From Polyangiaceae bacterium (GTDB lineage Bacteria > Myxococcota_A > Polyangia > Polyangiales > Polyangiaceae): DNA of 64,000 bases. Positions 7,764-16,747 of this stretch are shown here, one piece after another. The DNA is taken from the NCBI GenBank assembly GCA_947475525.1, contig CANJMI010000015.1, forward strand, positions 62,001 to 126,000, written 5' to 3'. Position 1 is the stretch's first letter. Each line of letters opens with the position of its first letter. Both the position numbers and the translations under genes were made by a program. The notes under the pieces were generated by a model. The model did no database searches and was not told where the DNA came from. It was given only the letters and a program-made list of their open reading frames with translations.

Positions 7764-10700
7764 ATGGCTGAACCGATTTCCGATGCCCTCGCGACCTTGA
7801 GCGACCGCGGCCTTCGCCGCTTGCTCGGGGCGCGTACCTTTCTACGCGGTCTCGAATATTTCCGTCGTCGTGCCGTCGATGACGTCGTCGTCGAAGGCGC
7901 GACCGCGAGCGGCTCCGTACGTGGAAGCGAGCCCGTGCCGTTCCAGGTCAAGGTCGACTTATCGCCTGACGGTATTCAGTCGCAGTGCAGCTGCCCTGTG
8001 TTCGCGAAGACCGCTCAACACTGCAAGCACGTGGCCGCCGTGTTGATCTCGATGCGCGACAAGACACGCACAGAGCAGGGTCGAGTGCCAGGCTCGCCAC
8101 ACTCGGGCCCCGCGGTTGCGCCGCACCCTGCGTTCGCGCCTCGCGTTCCACAGTCATTGGGCTCGGCGGGGGCCTATCCGCGTGAGCACGAAGGCCGGGC
8201 GGTCGCAGCCAGTCAATCGACGGCTCCTTCGAACGGTTCGGTTCCTACGTCGCGACCGTCCGCAGGCGGGGGTGCCGCGTCGCATCCTCAAACGGCGCAC
8301 GCTGGTGGCGAGTCGAAGCGTGCTCGTCGGCGTCGTCAGCGGCTCACCGGGTCGACGCCTGTCGGCTCAGTCCCGCACCTCATCCACGAGCCTGAGGCTC
8401 CGGTGAGTCATACCGGGATGGCCACGTGGCTTCCTCACGAAGGAGTCCCAGCCGCCCACCCGATCGAATTTCGGATGCATGTCCGCCAAGGAGCGTTGAC
8501 GATCACGGTATTCAATGCAGAAGCACGCGTTCCCGTTCTGCCGAGTGTGGCTCTCGCGTGGCAAAGTGTGTTCCCGACCGACGACCGTGGGGCCCTGCGC
8601 TTGCTCGCACGTTTCGAGAGCGGCAATCCGCGCCATCCTGCGGTCGATATTCGCGGCGAAGACGTCGCCGAATTTCTCCCGCTCTTGCGAGGGCGCAAAG
8701 TGCTGCTCGAGCCGGCGTTGAAGCAGCTGCGTTTTTCGGATGACATCTTGAAGCCTCGCTTTGAGCTCGAGACCGTCGGCGGCGACACGATCGTCGTGAA
8801 GGCGTCGTTTTTTCGACCAGGCGATGACCGTCGTTTTTCCCTTCTGCAGGGCGGCTGGTTCGAAGGTTGGCCGTGTTGGCAGATCGACACGCAGGAGGGC
8901 ATTGCCCGCGAGGTCGACAAGCGCGTCTCGCCCGCGGCGTTAAGGCGGCTCGTCAAATCGCCGACGATCGCGGAGCCGATGCGGTACCTCCCGAGCATCA
9001 TCATGCAGGGGCTCCCTAAGGTCGCCCTTGAGGTCGGAGCCGAGCTACCTGAACTCACGCAAATTGCGGACGTTGTCGATATGGAACCGACCTTCCGCTT
9101 GCGCGCTGGCGGAATGCTGACCGAGGCCGTTCTTTCCCTCGTAGCGGCCTACGGTGACGACGAATTGCAGGTTCGCGCGGATGGCATCACCCCGCCGGTG
9201 ATCATCAAGCCTCCCGCTGAGGGGCAAAAGCGCGCGCGTTGCATTCGAGTCGACATCGCCGCACAGCAGACCGCCGTGGCAAAGCTTACGGCGCTTGGTC
9301 TCACCGCGGACGACATGGGACAGCAGTTTATCGCGCGCGGCGACCGGGCCATGAAGTTCTGGACGGAGGGGCTGGCGGAGCTCCCCGAGACTTGGGATCT
9401 CTTCGTTCCCGAAGAACTGGTCGACACGCAAGTTCGAGCGACGCCGATCGGCGCGTTCGCGAAGGTGTCGAGCGGGATGGACTGGCTCGACATGAAGCTC
9501 TCGTTCGGCTGCGATGGGGTGGGCGTCGATCGCGATGAGCTACGTCGTTGTTTGGCCGACGGAACGAAATACGTGCGTCTCGACGACGGTTCGTTTGCGA
9601 GCTTCGATGCTGATAAAATCCAGGCGATGCTCGATCGCGAGTGGGAGCTCCTCGGGGCTGCTGACAAGAACGGTCGCCTGCCATTGAATCAGGCTGGACG
9701 CATTCAGGAACTCCTCTCGCACGTTCAAGATTCAAGCGTCGGGATGAAGGCACGCAAGCTCTTCGAGAAGCTTGGGAACATCGAAGAGATCGAGAAGACG
9801 AAGAAGCCGCGCCTTCTCAAGGCGAAACTCCGTCCCTATCAAGAGGACGGCCTGTCGTGGCTCAAGTTCATCCACGACATTCGGTCGGGCGGCGTACTCG
9901 CCGATGACATGGGTCTCGGCAAGACGGTTCAAACGCTTGCGTTGTTTCTGAGCGTGAAGACCAAGGATGAACCGTTTCGCGCGGTGATCGTTGCGCCGAC
10001 CAGCGTCGTTCGCAACTGGGAGCGCGAGGTCGAGAAATTCGCGCCGTCGCTCACGATCGGGCTCTGGCACGGCAGCGACCGTCAGGAGCGGCGTGAGCAG
10101 GTGGAAGAGGCGGACATCCTCATCACGAGCTACGCACTCCTCCGCCGGGACATCGAGTATTTGAAGTCGCTCCGGATCGATTACCTCGTCCTCGACGAGG
10201 CGCAGCACATCAAGAACCCGAGCAGCGCGACGGCGCTCTCTGCCAAGAGAATTGGTGCCGAGCGGCGGCTGGCGCTCACCGGAACGCCGATCGAGAATCG
10301 GTTGTCGGAAATCTGGTCGATCTTCGATTTCGTCTCGCCCGGGTTGCTCGGTCCGCTAGAGAAATTCGAGCAACGGTTCAGTCGACCGATAGAGCAGGGG
10401 GACTACAAAGTGGCTCAGCGCCTCCGCGCGGTCATTCACCCTTTCATTCTGCGACGCACGAAGCTCGAGGTCGCAAAAGACCTCCCCGAAAAGATCGAAA
10501 TGGATTCGATCTGCGAGTTGTCGGGTGACCAGCCCGCGGTTTACGCGCAAGTTGCCGCGGAGGTTCGCGCGCAGGTACTCGGTGAGGTTGAGCGGGTGGG
10601 GCTATCGAAGAGCCACATTCACATTTTGGCGGGTCTGACGAAGCTGCGCCAAGCGGCGTGCGACCCTCGCTTGCTCGGTTTGCCGCGTGACTTCAGCAAC

Positions 10701-11219
10701 GAGGACTCCGGCAAGCTCATCGCGCTGCGTGAGCTGCTCGCCAACGCGGTCGACGGTGGCCACAAGGTCCTCGTCTTCAGTCAGTTCACCTCGATGCTCC
10801 GCCTGATTGAGAGCGCGCTGAAGGAGGACCGCATCAAATACGAGTACCTCGACGGATCGACCAAGGACCGCTCCGAGCGCATCGACCGATTTCAAGGGGA
10901 CCCGTCGGTGTCCGCGTTCCTCATCAGCTTGAAGGCGGGCGGAACAGGTTTGAACCTGACCGCGGCTGACACCGTGGTTCACTTCGACCCTTGGTGGAAC
11001 CCCGCCGTGGAGCAGCAGGCGACCGACCGCGCTCACCGAATCGGGCAGGACCGACCGGTTTCCGTCTACCGACTGGTGGCTGCGGGAACGATCGAGGAGA
11101 AGATCCTTCAGTTGAAGGAGAAGAAGCGCGAGCTTGTCACGAGCGTCCTCACCGAGGATTCAGGTGGCGCGAAGAAGCTCACGCGCCAAGATCTCGAGGA
11201 CCTCTTTCGCGTCGACTGA
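7764..11219 (+). CDS. SWIM zinc-finger, SNF2-family DNA-dependent ATPase/helicase
   Basis: This is a protein of about 1151 residues. Near residues 60-90 a SWIM-type zinc site is present (CSCPVFAKTAQHCKHV, CxC...CxH). A Pro/Ser-rich linker and a bacterial SNF2-associated region follow. The ATPase half has the Walker A DDMGLGKT, Walker B DEAQHIKNP, motif III ALTGTPIENRLSE, and the helicase C part with VFSQFTSML, SLKAGGTGLNL and DRAHRIGQ. Such proteins remodel protein-DNA complexes or act in transcription/repair; the exact role is unknown. ATG 7728 overlaps the stop of the preceding gene (TGATG), so a 1163-residue start is also possible; ATG 7764 (MAEPISDAL) looks more like the family start. It converges with the next gene, 20 bp away. 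Confidence 0.92.
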   Translation: MAEPISDALATLSDRGLRRLLGARTFLRGLEYFRRRAVDDVVVEGATASGSVRGSEPVPFQVKVDLSPDGIQSQCSCPVFAKTAQHCKHVAAVLISMRDKTRTEQGRVPGSPHSGPAVAPHPAFAPRVPQSLGSAGAYPREHEGRAVAASQSTAPSNGSVPTSRPSAGGGAASHPQTAHAGGESKRARRRRQRLTGSTPVGSVPHLIHEPEAPVSHTGMATWLPHEGVPAAHPIEFRMHVRQGALTITVFNAEARVPVLPSVALAWQSVFPTDDRGALRLLARFESGNPRHPAVDIRGEDVAEFLPLLRGRKVLLEPALKQLRFSDDILKPRFELETVGGDTIVVKASFFRPGDDRRFSLLQGGWFEGWPCWQIDTQEGIAREVDKRVSPAALRRLVKSPTIAEPMRYLPSIIMQGLPKVALEVGAELPELTQIADVVDMEPTFRLRAGGMLTEAVLSLVAAYGDDELQVRADGITPPVIIKPPAEGQKRARCIRVDIAAQQTAVAKLTALGLTADDMGQQFIARGDRAMKFWTEGLAELPETWDLFVPEELVDTQVRATPIGAFAKVSSGMDWLDMKLSFGCDGVGVDRDELRRCLADGTKYVRLDDGSFASFDADKIQAMLDREWELLGAADKNGRLPLNQAGRIQELLSHVQDSSVGMKARKLFEKLGNIEEIEKTKKPRLLKAKLRPYQEDGLSWLKFIHDIRSGGVLADDMGLGKTVQTLALFLSVKTKDEPFRAVIVAPTSVVRNWEREVEKFAPSLTIGLWHGSDRQERREQVEEADILITSYALLRRDIEYLKSLRIDYLVLDEAQHIKNPSSATALSAKRIGAERRLALTGTPIENRLSEIWSIFDFVSPGLLGPLEKFEQRFSRPIEQGDYKVAQRLRAVIHPFILRRTKLEVAKDLPEKIEMDSICELSGDQPAVYAQVAAEVRAQVLGEVERVGLSKSHIHILAGLTKLRQAACDPRLLGLPRDFSNEDSGKLIALRELLANAVDGGHKVLVFSQFTSMLRLIESALKEDRIKYEYLDGSTKDRSERIDRFQGDPSVSAFLISLKAGGTGLNLTAADTVVHFDPWWNPAVEQQATDRAHRIGQDRPVSVYRLVAAGTIEEKILQLKEKKRELVTSVLTEDSGGAKKLTRQDLEDLFRVD

Positions 11220-11239
11220 GCGCGCATCCCTCGCACGCG

Positions 11240-13081
11240 TCAGAGCGCGACTTGGGTTACGTCGCCGTTGGAACTCAGGCGCAAAGCTCGCAGACCGCCC
11301 GGTGTTGCGAGAAGGAGCACCGCGAACGATTCGGCGCTGATGAGCTTCATGTCGAGGAGCGTCGAGCTTGCGACGAGCGCTCCGTCTTGAATCAGGTCGT
11401 CGTACACGACGAGGTCCGGCGCCGTCGCGATTGCCGAGAACTCCGCGATGCGAACGCGGAGGCCACCGCGCTGCTTTGCCTGCCAGACCACGACGACCTT
11501 GCCATCGATGGCGCCGACGCCGATGGCTGTCGGCGAGGCGAGGTTGACCTCGCCGGCGAAGACCTCGCGGAGGGGGACGGCTTGGATGCGGCATTCGGTT
11601 GCACTGCATCGCTGAAGCACGAGCTTGGCGTCGAGTGACGCATCGCCCGCCCCGCCTTCGAGAAGCGTCATCAATGCGGCACCTTGCTGGCAGTGGAGGG
11701 CGCCCCCGAATGCGGCAGTTTTGAGAGGTGCGCTCCACTTTCCGGCGCTTTTGAACGAGAGAAACTCTTCGCGACCAGTGTGGGCACGCGCGACCGTGAG
11801 TTCTCGTACGCGGCAGCCGTCGATGCGAGGTTCGCGACTCGGCCCACGGTCGAGCGGCGAGGCCTTCGGCAAGGCTCCGAGTGGTTCGAGACGCGCGGTG
11901 CCTCCCCCAACTGCGCTGCGGGAGGCGAGGACGAGCCCCTTGTCATCCGTAGCGAGTGCCACGATGTCGTCCCACAACAAGCGTACGTCGCGTCGTGCAT
12001 CGGCGAGCTTGAGGGCTCCAAGCCCGAGCGGCTGGCGTTGGGTCTTGCCGCTTTCGATGCGCACGAGCGATGGCTCCATCGTGCCCTCGACGAGGAGGGT
12101 GGCCTGGCCGTCTCTGCCGGCGTGGCCGCCGAGTACTCGCGGTTCGGGATTCGCTGTCGCAGCGAAACTCCCCGCGGAGCTCGCGGCTGGATTCACGCCG
12201 GTGCTCGTGTAGGCGACGTCTCCGACAAAGAGAAGCGGCTCCGCGCCGTCATCGGTGCTCCCGTCGAGTCGAACCGACCCTTTTGCGGCATCGAGCGCTT
12301 TCGGAAATGCATCGCAGCGCGCCGCGTTCTGGGTAACCGAACAGACTTTGCGGACTCCGCCTTTGGCATCGTCGACGACGAAGCGGACCACGGCCCCTGT
12401 GAGGCTCTCCGTGCGCAGATCGGCGATCGCGATCGCTCGGTCCGTCAGGACTCCCGCCTTCCCAATGCCGTCGAGCGTCAGCACCGTCGACGGCGCGGGC
12501 GGGGCTGGAGTCATGGGCGACGGCTCGAATCGGATACCGGTCTTCAGCGCTTCGCCAAAGGTGCGATCGATCGGCGTGGAGAAGTCCTCCCAGAAGCTCT
12601 CTTTCTTGTCGAGCGCTTCGGCGAGCCCGCGCGAGGCTTCGAGCAGCGACTTCCCCTTCGTCTCTCCAATGGAGCTGTCGCTCAGGGCTTCGTGCAGCGC
12701 GTGAGCGTACTTGCCGCAGCGATCGGGCCAGGGGCCGTCCTTGTCAGTCGCGCGGCGAATTTCGTTTTGCGTGAGCGCCGTAAGTTGAATGCTGCGAAAT
12801 CGAAGACTCGCCCGCGCGTTGTCGGCAGGCAGCTCACCGAGCAGACAGGTCGTCATCGCGCTGTAGCTTTGAACGACTCGAGCGGCAGCATCGGCTTCGA
12901 GGAATTTCACCACGCCGACTGCCGTCGCTGCGACGACCACCGCCCCGACGCCCATGGCGGCCAACACAAGGCGGCTACGGCGCGTCGCTTGATGAGCGAA
13001 ACCCATGATGGTCTTCGAACCACCGAGGAAAATCTGCGTCTTCGCGCCGCCGTCGGTGTCGCGCCCTTTGAACAGTCCCAT
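11240..13081 (-). CDS. Unknown single-pass membrane protein
   Basis: I do not recognise a family in these 613 residues. A cytoplasmic head of about 35 residues (with KTQIFLGGSKT) is followed by one hydrophobic helix (about 38-60), so the remaining 550 residues should lie outside the cytoplasm. The outer part starts with a helical, Cys-containing section (two pairs of Cys at about 80-125) and continues into a beta-rich section with repeated glycines that could be a propeller or sandwich. No catalytic motif is visible. The ATG start has no obvious ribosome site. It stands alone, converging with the SNF2 gene. Confidence 0.75.
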   Translation of the reverse strand: MGLFKGRDTDGGAKTQIFLGGSKTIMGFAHQATRRSRLVLAAMGVGAVVVAATAVGVVKFLEADAAARVVQSYSAMTTCLLGELPADNARASLRFRSIQLTALTQNEIRRATDKDGPWPDRCGKYAHALHEALSDSSIGETKGKSLLEASRGLAEALDKKESFWEDFSTPIDRTFGEALKTGIRFEPSPMTPAPPAPSTVLTLDGIGKAGVLTDRAIAIADLRTESLTGAVVRFVVDDAKGGVRKVCSVTQNAARCDAFPKALDAAKGSVRLDGSTDDGAEPLLFVGDVAYTSTGVNPAASSAGSFAATANPEPRVLGGHAGRDGQATLLVEGTMEPSLVRIESGKTQRQPLGLGALKLADARRDVRLLWDDIVALATDDKGLVLASRSAVGGGTARLEPLGALPKASPLDRGPSREPRIDGCRVRELTVARAHTGREEFLSFKSAGKWSAPLKTAAFGGALHCQQGAALMTLLEGGAGDASLDAKLVLQRCSATECRIQAVPLREVFAGEVNLASPTAIGVGAIDGKVVVVWQAKQRGGLRVRIAEFSAIATAPDLVVYDDLIQDGALVASSTLLDMKLISAESFAVLLLATPGGLRALRLSSNGDVTQVAL

Positions 13082-13151
13082 CGCGTGAGCCTAGTACCTC
13101 GACATGCCGGTACCAACATTGGAAACGCCGCCGCACCTGCGCGTAGCCACG

Positions 13152-13167
13152 TGCATCTCCGCGCTTG
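13152..13167 (+). repeat. Left copy of a 16-bp direct repeat
   Basis: The 16 bases TGCATCTCCGCGCTTG are repeated exactly at 14868-14883. The pair encloses the lipoprotein gene, the DUF924 gene and the IS91-type remnant. The copy lies in the 250-bp intergenic space 13082-13331, in which I see no gene. Confidence 0.75.
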
Positions 13168-13331
13168 AACCGAGCGGCGGCAGAGCACACGGAAGCTTCA
13201 CTTGGCACTCAGCGTCCAGCTCGCCAAAAAGGTTGGTCTGGGATCTGCAAACGGCCATGGTCGCAGCTCGCGCGCGCGGCGGCGAGTGAAGGTTGCCTGG
13301 CCGAGTGGCGGCGTGCGATCCTTCCTTCCCG

Positions 13332-13904
13332 ATGAACCCATCCCGCATTGTTTTTGCTTCCCTTGCCGCCTTTTCGCTCCTCGCCGCCGCGTGCTCGGAC
13401 GACGCCGACTCGCCCGCGTCGTCGACCTCGAGCAGCGCGACGGCCATGGCCTCGGCCTCCTCGGGCGCGGGTGGTGCGAGCGTGTCGTCGGGCGCGGGTG
13501 GCGCGAGCGTGTCGTCGGGCGCGGGCGGCGCGAGCGTGTCGTCGGGCGCGGGTGGCGCGAGCGCGTCGTCGTCGGGCGGCGGCGGGATGCTCGACAAGAT
13601 GGTCGTCGGCGATTGGATGCCGAAGGAGATCCAGCAGGGGATGAACAACCCGCCGATGCCGGTGCCTCCCGGCTCGCCCTTTTACGTGCTTCGCGCAGAC
13701 GGCACGCTTGGGCTGAAATGCGGCGGTTCGGAGGGCACGTGGACTTTCGACGCGAACGCCCCCGCACCGGCGATCGGCGTCCTTCACGTCACGTTGCCCG
13801 GAAGCAACATGGTGGACTGGTATGTGTTGACGCTCACCGCGACTAAGCTCCAGTTCGTCGAAGGCGGGGACTTGTTCACCTTCGAGCGCGCCGCGTGCCC
13901 GTGA
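13332..13904 (+). CDS. Small lipoprotein with Ser/Gly/Ala repeats
   Basis: This is a protein of 190 residues. The lipobox LAAAC places the lipid-modified Cys at residue 21, so the protein is exported and anchored. A low-complexity linker follows with four copies of SSGAGGASV. The C-terminal 90-residue domain (GDWMPKEI..., ending FTFERAACP) has the look of a small beta-barrel, with two Cys that could form a disulfide (CGGSEG and AACP). I do not recognise its family. ATG 13332 is preferred over the upstream ATG 13293, because only the former puts the signal peptide at the N-terminus. Confidence 0.8.
   Translation: MNPSRIVFASLAAFSLLAAACSDDADSPASSTSSSATAMASASSGAGGASVSSGAGGASVSSGAGGASVSSGAGGASASSSGGGGMLDKMVVGDWMPKEIQQGMNNPPMPVPPGSPFYVLRADGTLGLKCGGSEGTWTFDANAPAPAIGVLHVTLPGSNMVDWYVLTLTATKLQFVEGGDLFTFERAACP
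13458..13565 (+). repeat. Four tandem 27-bp in-frame repeats
   Basis: Four nearly identical 27-bp units beginning at 13458, 13485, 13512 and 13539 each encode SSGAGGASV (last copy SA). They lie in the linker of the lipoprotein between the lipid anchor and the folded domain, so changes in copy number would alter linker length without breaking the frame. Confidence 0.9.
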
Positions 13905-13994
13905 GCGCCTGACCGCGTCGCCGGCGAGGACCCGCGCAGCGGAACGCAGGACCGAAAAAACCAAACCGCAGAGCCGAGGTCGCCCTGCGCATGT

Positions 13995-14029
13995 GCCGCT
14001 ACGGTGCACGAGCGCCGTTCCGTAGCGGC
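13995..14029. other. Perfect 10-bp inverted repeat
   Basis: Arms 13995-14004 (GCCGCTACGG) and 14020-14029 are exact reverse complements around a 15-base spacer. No T run follows. It sits in the intergenic stretch before the DUF924 gene, near the probable left limit of the foreign-looking segment. A second, 7-bp hairpin (14073-14092) lies downstream. Confidence 0.6.
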
Positions 14030-14125
14030 CATTCCCTCAACACAGATGACAATCGACGGCACGGCAACTTTCGCAAAGCGTTCCCGCTTTGCTTTGCTCC
14101 TCACTTGAAAAGAATCAACTACTCA

Positions 14126-14665
14126 ATGCAACCCCATTCCATCCTCCACTTCTGGTTCACCGAACTGACACCCAAGCAGCACTACGCCAAAGACGCCGTT
14201 TTGGACGAAGCCATCCGCACCCGCTTCGGGGCCACGCTGGAAGCTGCGGCGCGGTGCGAGTTTTTTGCCTGGCGCGCCACGCCCGAGGGACGGCTGGCCG
14301 AGGTCTTGGTGCTGGACCAATTCTCGCGCAATGTGTACCGCGACACGGCCCGCGCCTTTGCGCAGGACGCGCTGGCCTTGGCGCTGTCGCAAGAGCTGGT
14401 GGCCAGTGGGCAGGACCGCAGCCTGCCCTTGGCGCAGCGCAGCTTTGCATACATGCCCTATATGCACAGCGAGTCCGTACTGGTGCACGCGCAAGCCGCC
14501 CTCCTGTTTGCGGAGCCGGGATTGGAAGACACCTTGCGCTTTGAGCTGCGCCACAAGGAAATCATTGACCGCTTTGGCCGTTACCCCCACCGCAACGCGC
14601 TGATGGGCCGCAGCTCCACGCCCGAAGAGCTGGTCTTTCTGAGTGAGCCGGGGTCCTCTTTTTAG
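14126..14665 (+). CDS. DUF924 family protein, probably horizontally acquired
   Basis: This is a protein of 179 residues. The sequence matches the DUF924 family (TPR-like helical fold, function not established): an opening ILHFWFTEL, then EVLVLDQFSRNVYRDT, the conserved Tyr/Met/His stretch SFAYMPYMHSE and a final IIDRFGRYPHRNALMGR. ATG 14126 places ILHFWF at the expected N-terminus; the open frame extends upstream to 13991 but that part has no family signal. Codon use differs from the neighbours: leucine is mostly CTG/TTG rather than CTC, and the upstream leader is AT-richer. It lies beside an IS91-type remnant and looks like DNA from another proteobacterium, perhaps a betaproteobacterium (inference). 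Confidence 0.88.
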   Translation: MQPHSILHFWFTELTPKQHYAKDAVLDEAIRTRFGATLEAAARCEFFAWRATPEGRLAEVLVLDQFSRNVYRDTARAFAQDALALALSQELVASGQDRSLPLAQRSFAYMPYMHSESVLVHAQAALLFAEPGLEDTLRFELRHKEIIDRFGRYPHRNALMGRSSTPEELVFLSEPGSSF

Positions 14666-14734
14666 AGGTGCATCATGAATCAGCAGCGGCTTTAACTCGC
14701 TTTAAGCTACTGCCGGCGCGCCGGGGAGGCCCGC

Positions 14735-14884
14735 TTGGGGCGGCCCGTTTGGAAAACGCTGGGGGCGCTCGGCGTAGTGCGCATCGAGCGCGGCAAACCG
14801 CTACCGCGGTACGTCGAGGAGGAGCTACGGCGCTACCCGAGATGCGGGATCTTGGCGCATGGATTCTTGCATCTCCGCGCTTGG
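14735..14884 (+). pseudogene. IS91-type transposase N-terminal remnant
   Basis: In one frame this stretch reads GKPLPRYVEEELRRYPRCGI followed by LAHGFLHLR. This is the pattern of the N-terminal zinc-binding region of IS91-like transposases (LPRYVE.EL..Y.RCG.LA.GF.R.RC). The similarity ends just where the next Cys and the CxxC pair should come, and no transposase core follows. It is a short broken fragment next to the DUF924 gene, and its right limit is at the second copy of the 16-bp direct repeat, a few bases from the end of the kinase gene. Confidence 0.7.
14868..14883 (+). repeat. Right copy of a 16-bp direct repeat
   Basis: Exact match to 13152-13167. It coincides with the point where similarity to the IS91-type transposase stops, suggesting that it marks a recombination junction. 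Confidence 0.75.
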
Positions 14885-14889
14885 CGGAT

Positions 14890-16413
14890 TCAGAACGTCA
14901 CGTTCGGAGCCGCAGGCCCCTTCTTCGCGGCAGGCTTAATTCCATCCGGAGCTTGGGGCGGGCTCGTGCTGGATGACGCGGAGGTCGTCGAGCCGACGGC
15001 CGAGCCAGCTGGCGCTGCTGTCGTCGATGTCCCTGGTGCGCGGAAGCTCGGCATCGGAGTGCGCATCGTGGCGGGCGCGTTTCCGTCCGAGCGAGGCGTG
15101 CCGTCGAGGTCGATTGGCGTGGCCGCGGTGTCGTCAGGTGCGGTACCCGATGCGCTTTCGCCTGGCGCGGCGATGCCCGGGGTCGAGGTCGATAGGGCGC
15201 TGGTTCGCGCCGTCGCCCCCGCTGCTGTCACGCCGTAGCCACGATTCGGAGCCGTGGAGCGAGTGGGGTCGGTGTCCAGATTCATCACCCATCCGAGCGA
15301 CACGCCGAGGGTGAATGCGACGGCTGACGCGCCGAGCAGCGCGCCTAAGCGAAAGCCCCCCGGACTCGGGTCGCCGTGGGGCAGGTACACCGTCGTGTCC
15401 GTCGACGCGGGTCCGGTCGCCTCGGTGCGCGCGCCCGGAAGCGGCACCGTCACCGCAATGCCTGGCGCTCCAATTCGGTAGGGCTCGGTCGGTGCTACGA
15501 GCGCGCAGATCGCCTTTATCGCGTATTGGGAGTGGGCCGGCGCGAAGTCGCCCAGCTGAACAGCGAAGTCCGCGATGTTCGCGAAGCGCTTGTCCGGGCG
15601 ACGCTGCAAACAGCGGTCGATGGTAGCTTCGAGTCCCTTCGGATAGTTAGGCCGAAGCTTGCGCAGCGGCGTCGGCTCGCCACTCATGATGCGTTGGCAA
15701 ACACCGGGCGCCGTTTCGGCGGCGAAGGGAAGGGACTTGGTCAGCAGCTCGAACAGCGTGACGGCGAGCGACCAAATGTCACTCCGCGCATCGACTTGAG
15801 TCGACGAGAGCATCTGTTCCGGGGACATGTAAAACGGTGAGCCCATGACCGCGCTCGCCTTCGTTACGAGGGAAGCCTCGTCGGGTGCGTCCTGATCGCG
15901 GCTCACCTTTGAGATGCCGAAGTCGAGCACCTTGACGCACGGAGAACCATCGGTCCGCCGCGTGAGAAATAGGTTCGCCGGTTTCAGATCGCGATGCACG
16001 ATCCCGAGTAGATGCGCCTCTGCGATCGCGTGGCAGGCTTGCAATACGTACTCGATGGCGCGCTCGATCGGCAGCGGCCCGTCCGACTTGAGAAGTGCCT
16101 CGAGGTCTTGTCCCTCGAGGTATTCGAGCAGCATGTAGGGAAGCCCGGCGTGCTGCCCGAATCCGTAGATGCGCAACGTGTGCTCGCTGTGGAGCGTCGT
16201 CAGGGTGCGTTGCTCGCGCTCGAACCGTTTGATAACCTCCGTGCGGCGTGCGTTCTCCGATCGGAGGATTTTGATCGCGACTCGGTGGTGCTGCTCGGAA
16301 TGCGCCGCGAGCGCCACGAACGCCATTCCGCCCGTGCCGATTACCCGTTCGACGACGTAGCTCCCGCCGACGACGTCGCCATCCGAGAGCGGACAACCCG
16401 CGTGCGTCGTCAT
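14890..16413 (-). CDS. Membrane-anchored Ser/Thr protein kinase
   Basis: This is a Hanks-type kinase of 507 residues. Glycine loop GTGGMAFV (26-33), catalytic Lys48, HRDLKPAN with Asp142, DFG with Asp164 and the SPEQM activation segment are all present, so it should be active. After the kinase domain (about 18-280) come a linker, a hydrophobic helix near residue 365 and a Thr/Ser/Pro-rich outer tail of about 120 residues with no recognisable sensor fold. The stop codon lies only a few bases from the transposase remnant, so the original tail may have been longer (inference). Upstream lies the 33-bp repeat array. Confidence 0.93.
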   Translation of the reverse strand: MTTHAGCPLSDGDVVGGSYVVERVIGTGGMAFVALAAHSEQHHRVAIKILRSENARRTEVIKRFEREQRTLTTLHSEHTLRIYGFGQHAGLPYMLLEYLEGQDLEALLKSDGPLPIERAIEYVLQACHAIAEAHLLGIVHRDLKPANLFLTRRTDGSPCVKVLDFGISKVSRDQDAPDEASLVTKASAVMGSPFYMSPEQMLSSTQVDARSDIWSLAVTLFELLTKSLPFAAETAPGVCQRIMSGEPTPLRKLRPNYPKGLEATIDRCLQRRPDKRFANIADFAVQLGDFAPAHSQYAIKAICALVAPTEPYRIGAPGIAVTVPLPGARTEATGPASTDTTVYLPHGDPSPGGFRLGALLGASAVAFTLGVSLGWVMNLDTDPTRSTAPNRGYGVTAAGATARTSALSTSTPGIAAPGESASGTAPDDTAATPIDLDGTPRSDGNAPATMRTPMPSFRAPGTSTTAAPAGSAVGSTTSASSSTSPPQAPDGIKPAAKKGPAAPNVTF

Positions 16414-16498
16414 TGTCGATAACCGGCGAAGCCAAGCATCGTCGTTCGACGCGCGGGCTCACTCACCGTGGCGAGAATATTTTCGCCAAAATCCCGCG

Positions 16499-16729
16499 AT
16501 GAGGCGTGAGCCGAAGAGCCCAAAGACCGCGACGAGGCGTGAGCCGAAGAGCCCAAAGACCGCGACGAGGCGTGAGCCGAAGAGCCCAAAGACCGCGATG
16601 ATGCGTAAGCCGAAGAGCCCAAAGACCGCGATGAGGCGTGAGCCGAAGAGCCCAAAGACCGCGATGAGGCGTAAGCCGAAGAGCCCAAAGACCGCGATGA
16701 GGCGTAAGCCGAAGAGCCCAAAGACCCAG
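16499..16729. repeat. Seven-copy 33-bp minisatellite
   Basis: Seven tandem 33-bp units (plus-strand translation MRREPKSPKTA, with R/K and M/T variants) fill most of the 334-bp space between the kinase start and the exbD end. Because the unit is a multiple of three, frames stay open on both strands: Lys/Pro-rich on plus, Ser/Ala-rich on minus. The plus frame runs on antisense into exbD and has no signal of its own, so I treat the array as non-coding variable repeat DNA, possibly affecting the kinase promoter. Confidence 0.9.
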
Positions 16730-16747
16730 CCCTCCGAGCGAAAGAAG

